Shown here: piece by piece, positions 47,536-57,700 of the stretch
Layout: every line of letters begins with the position of its first letter
How positions within the stretch are numbered: position 1 is the first letter of the stretch
DNA from: Kitasatospora sp. GAS204B
GTDB taxonomy: Bacteria > Actinomycetota > Actinomycetes > Streptomycetales > Streptomycetaceae
Direction of reading: 5' to 3'
Length of the DNA: 64,000 nucleotides
Assembly: GCF_029892155.1 (NCBI RefSeq)
Contig: NZ_JARZAG010000004.1
Span: forward strand, 186,001-250,000
The notes under the pieces: model-generated
The model's input: the letters and a program-made list of their open reading frames with translations, nothing else
The model's database searches: none
What the model was told of the DNA's origin: nothing
Program-made: the position numbers and the translations under genes

Positions 47536-50500
47536 TCAGCTGTTCTGGTAGATGTTCGTCACCTGCTGGTTGGTGAGGGCGTAGGGGTAGATCTGGACGT
47601 CGCTGACGGCGCCGTCCAGGGCGTTGCTGAGGCTGTATCCGGTGGCGGCCGATGCGCCGATGATGGTCGGTCCGGTGGTCTTCCAGGGGCTGGGGTTGGT
47701 GCCCGAGCCGGCGAACTGGCCGCCGACGTAGAGGGTCATGGCCTTGGTGTCGGCGTTGTACGTGGCGGTGAGGTGCGTCCAAGCCCCGACCTGTGGCGCT
47801 GTGTTGGCCGAGGCCGAGTAGTAGGTCGGGGTGTTGATGTCGTCGGCGCCGGCTGCGATGAAGGCCCAGGTGCCGAAGGACTTGGAGTACTGGAGGTAGA
47901 AGGGGCTGCGTTGGTTGCCGGCGAGGCAGAGGATGGTCTGGTTGTCGTAGGTGCTGTTGATCTTTGCCCAGGCCGAGACCGAGAAGCTCTTGGTGGTGTC
48001 GGGGGTGGGGATGTTGGCCTGGAGGTAGCTGGGGGTCGAGGCGCCATGGAACGAGGCGGCGGCGTTGGGGGTGCCGTTGTGGTCGGCCTCCCACTGGTAG
48101 GCGCCGCTGGGGCTGGCGGTCAGCGGGTTCTGGCCGTTGACGTCGAGGGGCGGGCTCGCCGAGGCCAACTTCCACTCGTAGTTGGGTGCTCCGGTGTTGA
48201 GGACGGTGTCGGGGCCGGTGGTGAAGGTGTAGCCGGGCGTGGCGGTGTCGGCACCAGTGGTGTTGCCGGTCCAGATCTGGATGTCGCCGGAGGGGGTGAT
48301 TCCCCAGAGGGTGGGGTGGCCGTTGCCCGTGAGGTCGCCGTCGGAGCCGATGGTGGGCCAGTTGGCGGTGGTGACACCGCTGTTGATCTGGGTGCTGGTG
48401 GCGATGCCAGTGAGGGTGGGGAGAGTGACCGAGCCAGCGAAGGGGACGTTGACGGTGATGGTGCCAGTGCTGAAGGTGTAGGCAGTGATGTTGCCGCTGG
48501 CGTTGCTGGTGCTGGTATCGCGGGCCCACAAGCCGGGGCGGCCCTGGCCCGCCCAGTCGCCGGGTGAGATCAGCTGGAGGTTCTTCCAGCCGGTTGCGGC
48601 AAGTTTGACCGGTGAGCCGAAGACGGCGTTAGCGATTGCCGGGTAGAACCAGAGGGCCGCGTCGTTGGCGGGGTTGGTCTCCACGGTGAACAGGCCGGTG
48701 CGGTTGAGGAAGTGCTTGGTGGGGTCGAGGTTGGTGGTGCTGGGGTCGCCGCTGGCGGCGATCTGCTTCACGCTGGACCAGTCGGTGGCGTTGTAGCCGG
48801 TGCAGTCCGTGAGGGTGGGGTCACAGGCGGGCTTGGTCAGCAGGTTTGGGGTGTCGAAGGCGCCGGTGATGCTGTTGTTGTTGGGGTTCTGGTAGTAGTA
48901 CAGGCTCTTGGCGCCGACCTTGTACGCGATTAGGTCGTCGACGTGATTGGCGCCGCTCAGGCTGCCGCGGTGCGTGATGAGGTAGTTGTTCCAGGAGTCA
49001 GCGCCGGGTGACTTGGCCTGAGGGGCGGCGAGGGTGGTGGCAGGCGCCTGGGCGAGCGGGTTGCCCGGGACGGTGTAGGAGCGCAGGTTGCCGGCCGAGT
49101 CCGGGGCGACGATGTCGGGGACGCTGTCGCCGGTGATGTCACCGAAGACCGGCGCGGGGCCGTTGGGGTTCCACGGGGCGTAGAAAGAGTACGGGGCGAT
49201 CGGCGAGAGGTTGCCGGCGTTGTCCTCGGCCTGGACGTAGAGGATGTTGGTGCCCCAGTGGCCGGGGATGATGCCCGGGATCTGGCCGCTGGGCATGTTC
49301 GAGCCGCAGGCCCAGTTGGAGCCAGCCAGTTGTGGGTCCCAGCCCCAGCGCAGGCAGCCGACGCCGGAGGAGTTCAGGCCCGAGGGGTTCGGGTCGGTGG
49401 CGATGAACGGGACCGCGCCGGTCTTGCCGGCGTAGATCTGCGGGATCTGGCCGTTGCCCGAGGGCGGGAATGTCGTGGCGAGGTTGCTGACGGTGGACGG
49501 GAAGGTCACGGTCGGCGGAGTCAGGTCGACCTTGAAGTAGCAGGTCGGGGTGGAGGCGGACCAGGACACGCCAGGCAGTTGGTCGCTGGCCATGATGCCG
49601 TAGCCGTAGGAGTGACCGTCCTGGATGACGCTGCCAGGCACACCGAAGCTGGTGGTGCCGCCGCTGGCCGCCAGGTTCGAGTACCCGGACGCCACGTCAG
49701 GGACGCCGGAGAGCTGGTAGTCCCAGAGGTGGTCCCAGGACCACAGCTGGCCCTGGGTGGGGCTGGAGACGGTGGCGTTCAGCCAGACCGCGCCGTTCTG
49801 GTTGCTGCCGGCGCCGAGCCAGGCCCAGTCGTTGGAGTTGCCGTCTCCGCAGGACTGGTTGGTGGTCCCCGTGCTCATGGTCTTGGGGGCCGGCCAGACC
49901 GCTGGGTTGGTCGGGGTGTTGGGGACGCGGTCGTACTGGATGGATATCGAGGGCTGGTAGGTGAAGCGCTTGAACGCGTTGTCGTTGCTCTCGTTGCCGT
50001 AGAGGCCGAAGGTCAGCTGGCCGTTGTTGGCGTACTGCTGCATGGTGCCGGTGATGTTGTACTGGAAAGGTATGTTCGGACCGCAGCCGGAGCCGCCGAC
50101 CTTGTCCTCGCCGAGCGAGCCGCCGACCTGGCCGGGCTGGTTGGTCCAGTTGGTGCCGGTGCCGTTGGGGCCGCTGCCGGGCGGGTAGATGGCACCGGTG
50201 AGGTAGAGGTCCAGCGGGTAGGTGTCGGCGCAGGTCCAGTCGGCGGAGCTGTACTCCTGCATGTTCATCGTGGCGGAGGAGACGATCGCGCCGTTGAGCC
50301 CGCTGATGTCGAACTGGTAGAAGCTGCGGTATTTGTCGACAGGGGAGCAGCTGTTGCCGGCGGCGTAGTAGCCGCAGATGCCGACACCAGGGTGGTCGGA
50401 GTCGCCGCTGCCCGAGCGCATCCAGTTGGACAAGTTCGGGTAAGCGGACTGGACCCAGGTCCAGGAGTTGGCCGACGGTGACCACGGCACCCAGGCCGGG

Positions 50501-51498
50501 TCGATGTAGTAGGGCGCGGTGCCGTGCGCCAGCAGGTCCTGGTCGGGGGTGAGGTCGATGCCCGTGCCGTCAGCCTTCACCGGCATCGTGGCGACCTTGG
50601 ATGCAGCACCGGGGCCGTCGGTGGTACTGGTGGGCGCGGCCGTGCCGTCGCCACCGGCGGCTGTGGTCTGGAGGGCGGCGCGTAGCTGCATACCGTTGGC
50701 GGCGGGAGCAGCGGGCGTGGTGCTGCTGTCCCACATCTGCGGAGTGGGGGCGAGGAAGCGGGGGTTGCCGTCGGCAGCGGTCGCGGTGATGTCACCGACC
50801 TGGTCACTGCTGACGGTGACGCCGTCGGCGACGGTGTCGAAGTGCAGGTCCTTCAGGACCGGATTGGCGGCTGCGGCTTGGGTCTTGACGACCAGGACGG
50901 TGGTCAGGCCACCGAGCTTGGTCGCAGTGACCTTGAGGTCGATGTCCGGGGCGACAGACGGGTAGAGAACGCTGTCGCCGCTGACGGTGGGCGCGGGAAG
51001 CGCGAACGGGGCGGTCAGGGCGAGCTTCTTGCCGTCCGTGCTGGTCATGGTGGCCAGCGGACCGTCACCGCCCTTGGACAGCACCAGGTTCGCGACCGAG
51101 GCCTTCGGCGAGTAGCTGCCATCGGGGTTGGCCGCCAGGTCGGCGTCCAAGGCTTGCCAGGTGCCGTTGCGCTTGACGCGCTGCTGGTCGGGGTGGCTGG
51201 TCAGGGACAGATGACCTGTGGGCGTCGCGACCGTCTCGCTGAACTCCGTGGTCAGCGCGTCGATCGGAACGTTCTGCTTGGTCGCCTCGGCCTGCGCGAT
51301 GGCCTTGTCGGTGTCGTTGGCCGGAGGCCGCTCCTGCGAGCGCAGGGCGGTCGCGGCGTCGATCGCGGCCTGCGAGGGCAGACCCGATGGGCCTGCGGCG
51401 TGCGCGATGGGTCCGGCGAGGGCAGCCGTCAGTGCCACGACCGCGGCCGTGGTCAGGAGACGAGTGGGCGCGCCAAAGTGATGGCGCCGGCTGGTCAC
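47536..51498 (-). CDS. Large secreted LamG-domain protein next to the RHS gene
   Basis: This 1320-residue secreted protein starts at GTG 51498, which has GGGGGAC eight bases before it. A signal peptide (MTSRRHHFGAPTRLLTTAAV...AHA) is followed by a beta-rich region, a DNRLRE-like segment (YQFDISGLNGAIVSSATMNM), Ser/Thr/Pro-rich and FG-GAP-like parts (PVFGDITGDSVPDIVAPDSAG, DLTGNGHPTLWGI), and a C-terminal LamG/concanavalin-like domain (KSFSVSAWAKINS and WTHLTATYNADTKAMTLYVG). Such proteins are found beside YD-repeat toxins in Streptomyces and may bind glycans or help display them. It is divergent from the RHS gene across 240 bp. Confidence 0.85.
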   Translation of the reverse strand: MTSRRHHFGAPTRLLTTAAVVALTAALAGPIAHAAGPSGLPSQAAIDAATALRSQERPPANDTDKAIAQAEATKQNVPIDALTTEFSETVATPTGHLSLTSHPDQQRVKRNGTWQALDADLAANPDGSYSPKASVANLVLSKGGDGPLATMTSTDGKKLALTAPFALPAPTVSGDSVLYPSVAPDIDLKVTATKLGGLTTVLVVKTQAAAANPVLKDLHFDTVADGVTVSSDQVGDITATAADGNPRFLAPTPQMWDSSTTPAAPAANGMQLRAALQTTAAGGDGTAAPTSTTDGPGAASKVATMPVKADGTGIDLTPDQDLLAHGTAPYYIDPAWVPWSPSANSWTWVQSAYPNLSNWMRSGSGDSDHPGVGICGYYAAGNSCSPVDKYRSFYQFDISGLNGAIVSSATMNMQEYSSADWTCADTYPLDLYLTGAIYPPGSGPNGTGTNWTNQPGQVGGSLGEDKVGGSGCGPNIPFQYNITGTMQQYANNGQLTFGLYGNESNDNAFKRFTYQPSISIQYDRVPNTPTNPAVWPAPKTMSTGTTNQSCGDGNSNDWAWLGAGSNQNGAVWLNATVSSPTQGQLWSWDHLWDYQLSGVPDVASGYSNLAASGGTTSFGVPGSVIQDGHSYGYGIMASDQLPGVSWSASTPTCYFKVDLTPPTVTFPSTVSNLATTFPPSGNGQIPQIYAGKTGAVPFIATDPNPSGLNSSGVGCLRWGWDPQLAGSNWACGSNMPSGQIPGIIPGHWGTNILYVQAEDNAGNLSPIAPYSFYAPWNPNGPAPVFGDITGDSVPDIVAPDSAGNLRSYTVPGNPLAQAPATTLAAPQAKSPGADSWNNYLITHRGSLSGANHVDDLIAYKVGAKSLYYYQNPNNNSITGAFDTPNLLTKPACDPTLTDCTGYNATDWSSVKQIAASGDPSTTNLDPTKHFLNRTGLFTVETNPANDAALWFYPAIANAVFGSPVKLAATGWKNLQLISPGDWAGQGRPGLWARDTSTSNASGNITAYTFSTGTITVNVPFAGSVTLPTLTGIATSTQINSGVTTANWPTIGSDGDLTGNGHPTLWGITPSGDIQIWTGNTTGADTATPGYTFTTGPDTVLNTGAPNYEWKLASASPPLDVNGQNPLTASPSGAYQWEADHNGTPNAAASFHGASTPSYLQANIPTPDTTKSFSVSAWAKINSTYDNQTILCLAGNQRSPFYLQYSKSFGTWAFIAAGADDINTPTYYSASANTAPQVGAWTHLTATYNADTKAMTLYVGGQFAGSGTNPSPWKTTGPTIIGASAATGYSLSNALDGAVSDVQIYPYALTNQQVTNIYQNS

Positions 51499-51741
51499 GG
51501 TGAAAGTCCCCCAGGAAAAAGGTGAGAGGCCTGTGTAGGCAAAAGTCGTCAACACGCTCGTGGATGTCACGAACCGTGGCAAGTCATTTACGGCTGGTGC
51601 TGTCCGGGTTTGGCGGAAAGAGCATCGGAATGCGTGCGCGTGAGAATCTTCACGCCTGTGATGATCTTGACGTGTCCTCAGTGAACACCGCTACGCTGCG
51701 CCTGGTTTGTGTCGGGAGGGTGACCCGGTCGTGCCGGGTCG
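51499..51741. promoter_or_regulatory. Divergent promoter region of the LamG and RHS genes
   Basis: A TTGACG (51667) and TACGCT (51692) pair with 19-bp spacing could be the RHS promoter. The region is less GC-rich around 51640-51700 than its surroundings. No palindromic operator is obvious. Confidence 0.4.
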
Positions 51742-54700
51742 GTGGGGGGAACGGTGTTCGCGTTGCGTCCTGTTGGTGGCCTGTGGCAACGAGTTGATCG
51801 ACGGCGGGACCGACCACGTGGCGGCTCCAGAAGCCGCGTTGCCGCGGTCGCCGCAGTGGCTCTGCTGGGTTCGCTGGTGGCGCCGGTGTCGGTCGCGGTG
51901 GCGGCAGGGCCGGACTACTCGCGGGTGTGGTCGCCGGGCACGGCGTTGTCGAAGACGGCGTCGGTCAAGGGTCACAAGGCCGCTGCAGTTCCCGCGGCGA
52001 AGCCGGCGCACCCGGTGCCGCCGGTGTGGCAGCCACCGAAGTCCGCGCATCCGATCCCCAGCGGCCAGGCGTCGGTGCAGCTCGGCTCGGGTCCCGCGCC
52101 GCAGGCGCCGGCCGCGGCCGCGGCCCCGGCCGCCGGTGGCGAGACGGCCGCGTCAGGTCTGCCGGTCACACTCGCGCCGGTCGCGGGCTCCTCGGTCGCT
52201 GGGCAGAGCGTCCAGGTCGATGTCGCGGACCCGAAGTCGACTGCCAAGGCCGGTATATCGGGGCTGGCGGTGACGCTGACCCGGTCGGGCCAGGGCGATC
52301 CGGGCGCGGTCCAGGTCGGGATCGACGCGTCGGGTCTGGATTCCGCGTTCGGCGCGAACTGGGCGGAGCGCGCGCACCTGGTCCTGCTGCCCGGCTGCGC
52401 TGTGACGGATCCTCAGGCGGCCGGGTGTCAGAAGCAGACGCCGCTGGCTTCGCAGTACGACCCAGCCTCGAAGAAGATCACCGCTGATGTGACGTTGCCC
52501 GCCGCCAACGGCGGTGCGGCGCAACCGCGCAGCATGGCACTCAACAGCGCCGCCTCGTCCTCATCCCCATCCTCGACCACGGTCGGGGTGGTCTCCGGAT
52601 CCTCCAGTGGTACAGGCACGTACTCGGCGACTTCGCTGAACCCGTCCCAGGCGTGGACGGGCGGTGGCTCCTCGGGCTCATTCACCTACTCCTACCCGGT
52701 GCAGGCCCCGCCGGCGCTGGGCGGTTCCGCTCCGACGGTGCAGCTGTCCTACGATTCGTCCTCGGTGGACGGGAAGACCTCCTCGACGAACTCGCAGGCG
52801 TCCTGGATCGGCGACGGCTGGGACTACACCCCTGGCTTCGTGGAGCGCTCCTACCAGCCGTGCTCGAAGGACGGGATCACGACCTCGGGCGACGAGTGCT
52901 GGGCAGGGGCGAACCTCACCCTGTCCCTTGGCGGCCACTCCGGGCAGCTGGTCCCCGACGACCCCTCCTGCCAGGCCAACGCGCCGGCAGCCACCGAGCA
53001 GTCCAACTGCACCTGGCGGATCAAGGGTGACGACGGCACCAAGGTCCAGTTCCTCACCGGCGCCACCAACGGCACCTGGAACGGCTCCTACATCAAGGTG
53101 ACCGACACCAGCGGCACGGTCTACTACTTTGGCCTCAACCACCTGCCCGACGCGAACGGCAACCCGACCACCCTGGGCGCCGACAGCGGCTCGGCCTGGA
53201 CGCTTCCGGTCTACTCGCCGAACTCCGGCGACCCGTGCTACGACCCGGCTAAGAGCCAGGCATCGTGGTGCCAGAGCGCGTGGCGCTGGAACCTGGACTA
53301 CGTCGTCGACTCGCACAGCAACCTGACCACCTACAGTTACACCCCCGAGGCGAACTTCTACGCCCGGGGTGGCGGCCAGAACAACGGCACCGGCTCGAAC
53401 AGCTCCTACACGCGCGGCGGCGTGCTCGCCTCCATCGGCTACGGCCAGCTGCTGTCCGACCAGCTGAACAACAACGGCGGCTACCAGCCGGCCGCGAAGA
53501 TCGTGTTCAACTCCACCGAACGCTGCGTCACGTCCACCGCAGCCTGTGACCCCTCGCAGCGCACGTCCGCGAACGCGGCGAACTGGCCTGACGTCCCGCT
53601 CGACCAGCAGTGCGCACAGGGCGACAACTGCACCAACTACGGCCCCACTTTCTGGACCACCAAGTGGCTGGCCTCGATCGCCACCCAGGTCAAGATCAAC
53701 GGCAGCTACCAGCCGGTGGACTCCTACGCGCTGAACCACGTGTTCCTCCAGGTGCAGAACGCCACCGAGAACACCCAGGTGCCGTGGCTGGCCAGCGTTC
53801 TTCGCACCGGCCAGGACGCCCAGGCCCCTGGGATCTCCGTCCCGCTGCCCCTTGTGTCCTTCACCTCGGAGCTGCTGCCCAACCGCGTCGACGGCACGAA
53901 CCTGCTCCCCGCACCGCCGCTCTACAACCGCCCCCGCATCCAGCTGATCACCACCGAGACCGGCGCCACCATCGGCGTCACCTACGCCAGCGCCGGCGCC
54001 ACCGGCACCACCAACCAGCCCACCTGCTCCCGGGTCAACAACGTGATGCCGGCCTCGGCCGACAGCGACACGATGTCCTGTTACAACGTCAAGTGGAACC
54101 CGCCGGGCTCGGTCGCGGGCGCGACTCCGGTTGACGACTGGTTCCAGCGCTACCCCGTTGCCAGCATCACGGTCAACCCGGGCACGCCGGGCTCGGCGCC
54201 GATGACCACGACCTACAGCTACGGCAAGGCCGCCTGGCACCGCAACGACTCCCCGCTCACCCCCGACAACGCGCGTACCTGGGACCAGTTCCGCGGCTAC
54301 GCCTCCGTCACCGCAGTCTCCGGCAGCGGCAACGACGGCCCCCAGTCGCAGAAGACGACCACGTACTACCAAGGCATGGACGGCGACCTGCTCGCCAACA
54401 AGAACGCCCGCAGTGTCTCGGCGGCCGGTCCGATGAGTGGTCCGGTCACCGATTCCGACTGGCTCTCCGGCCAGACCCTGGAATCCGACACCTACACCCA
54501 GGCCGGCGGCAGCATCACCGGGTACACGGTCAACACCAGCAGCGGTCCGGTCGCCACCGCCACCCACAGTCAGGGCAGCCTGCCCGCCCTGATCGCCCGC
54601 TACGCGGCCACCACCACGGCCTCCATGACCAAGTCGCTGAAGGCGGACGGTACCTGGCGGGCCACCAGCACGACCACCAAGACTGACTCGGCTTACGGCA

Positions 54701-57700
54701 ACCGGACCATCACCTCGCTGAACAGCGCGGACGGCCTGCCGGACATCTGCACCCGCACCAACTACGCCGCAGGCTCCGACCCGCAGGTCTCGGCGCTCCC
54801 CGACGAGACGATCACCGTCAATGGCGCGAGCACCTGCAGCGCCACCACCACCGCCACCGCGGCCAACACCACCGCGTGGAAGCGGATCACCTACGACGGC
54901 CTGTCCTTCGGCCAGCTCGGCACGGCGCACGATCCGACCAGCACCCTGACAGCCGACCACTTCGACGCCAGCGGCAACCCGCAGTTCACGGTGGCCAACG
55001 CCACCTACGACAGCTACGGCCGCATCACCAGCGCGACGGACCCCAACTCCACTGACGGCGCCCACCCGAACGGCGCCACCGTCACCACCAGCTACTCGGC
55101 CGCCGCCGCAGGTGAGCTGCCGAACAGTGAGACGGTCACCACGCCGGCCCCGGCCGGTGCGAGCGACGCCGCGACGGGCCGCGCCACGACCACCACGTAT
55201 GACCCGGCGCGCTCCCTGCCGCTCGCGGTGACCGATCCCAACGGCCGCGTCACCACCGAGGCCTACGACCAGCTCGGCCGGGTGACCGGAGTCTGGCTGC
55301 CTGGCCGCGCCACCACCAGTAGCGCCAGCAAGACCTTCGCCTACACGGTGCCCGGCGTGGTCAACAACGCGGCCGTCCCCCCGACTGTCACTAGCTCCAC
55401 CTTGCGCGCGGACGGGTCGTACAACGTCAGCATCGCGATCATGGACGGTGAGGGTCGTAGCATCCAGACCCAGTCCACCCCGGCGATCTCCGCCTACAAC
55501 AACGGCCGGTTGATCACCGACACCGCCTACGACTCGCAAGGGCGGGTCATCCGCTCCAACAACACCTGGTACAACAACGACACCCCGCCCAGCACCACTC
55601 TGTACCAGACCACCACCCAGCAGGTCCCGGGTCAGACCTACACGGTGTACGACGGCCTCGGCCGTCCGCTGACCCAGCAGTTCGTCGCCTACGGCGTGGT
55701 CCAGAACACCACCACCACGGCCTATCCGGGCGCGGACCGCACGGACGTGACACCGCCGGCCGGCAGCACGCCGACCTCCACCGTCACCGACGCCCGCGGC
55801 CACACCGCCCAGCTCTGGCAGTACAAGACCCCCACTGCTACTGGGAACCCGGCCGACGCCGATGTGACCTCGTACACCTACACGGCCGACGGCCAGCAGG
55901 CGACCCAGAAGGACGCCGCCGGCAACTCCTGGAGCCACACCTACGATCTGAAGGACCGTGAGGTCAACTCGGTCGACCCGGACACCGGGACCACCGCCAC
56001 GACCTACGACCCGGCCGGTCGTGTGGCCACCACCACCGATGCCCGCAACCAGACCATCGCGTACACCTACGACCTGCTCGGTCGTAAGACCGGCTCCTAT
56101 CAGGGTTCGGCGTCGCCCGCCAACCAGCTGACCGGTTTCACCTACGACACGGTGGTCAAGGGCCAGCCGAGCACCTCGACCCGGTACGTGAACGGGGCCT
56201 CTGGCAACGCCTACACCACCTCGGTGCTGTCCTACGACACCGCCTACCACCCCACCCAGACCACCACCACGATCCCGGGCGCCGACATCGGCCAGGGCTC
56301 GACCCCGTTCACCTACACCTACCAGGCCCTCTACGATCCGATCACCGGAGCGTTGAAGGACGACAACCGCTCGGCGGTCGGCGACATCCCGGCCGAGACC
56401 ATCGCCTACACCTATGAGGTCAACGGTGAGCTGACCAGCTTCGGCGCGTACGGCGGTGCCACCTACGACGTGTCCTCGAACTGGGATGCCTACGGGCATC
56501 CCATCCGCGCCACGGTCAACCCGTGGGGCACCCAGATCGTGGTGACCAACACCTTCGACGAGTCCACCGGGCGCCCGCTGCAGCAGTTCGTCGACAAGCA
56601 GACCGCCGCCACCGGCGCGGTCCAGCAGACCACCTACGCGTACAACGCCTCCGGTCAGGTCACCGGGGTCCGCAGCATCCCGGACAACGTCCCGTCCTCC
56701 ACCGACCTGCAGTGCTTCGGCTACGACTACCTCGGCCGGCTGACCACGGCGTGGAGCGATACCGGCACCCTCACCCAAGCCCCCCAGCCCTCGGTCGGCG
56801 GACAGGGCTCGTGCGCCAACTCCAGCCCAACGAGCGGCGCGCAGGCCCCGTTGCGCACCACCGTGGGCGGACTGGCGGCGTACTGGCAGAGCTATGGCTA
56901 CGACCTGACCGGCAACCGCACCCAGCTCGTCCAGCACGACCCGTCCGGCAACACCGCACAGGACACCACGGTCACCCAGACCTTCCCGACCCCGGGAACC
57001 CTCAACACCCCCACCACAGCCCAGAACACGGGCGGCGGTACGGGCGGCCCGCACGCGCTGCTCGGCGCCACCACCGCTGGACCGAGCGGGAACAGCTCGG
57101 CTGGCATGCAGTACGACGCGGTCGGCAACACCACCTCCATCACCGACCCGACCGGCACCGCGACCCTCAGCTGGAACGGCGAGGATAAGCTCGCCTCCTA
57201 CAGCAAGACCGGCACCGCTGGACCCACCACCTACACCTACGACGCGTCCGGCAACCAGCTCGTCCGCCGCGACCCCGGCAGGACCACCGTCACCCTCGGC
57301 AACGACGAACTCGTCTACGACTCGAACGCCAAGACCCTCACCGGGGTGCGCTACTACACGATCCCCGGCGGCGTCACCCTGGTCCGCCAGGGCGGCACCT
57401 CCACCTTCCAGATCGCCGACCCCCACGGCACCAACACCCTCGCCCTCGACGGCACCACCCTCACCGAGACCCGCCGCCCCACCGACCCGTTCGGCAATCC
57501 CCGCGGTACCCAGCCCAGCACCTGGGCCGGCGACAAGGGCTTCGTCGGCGGTACCCAGGACCAGGCCACCGGCCTGACCAACCTCGGCGCCCGCGAATAC
57601 CAGCCGAGCACAGGTCGGTTCCTTAGTACGGACCCCATCTTCAACCCCGCCGACCCCCAGCAGTGGAACGGCTACGCCTACAGCAACAACAGCCCCGTCA

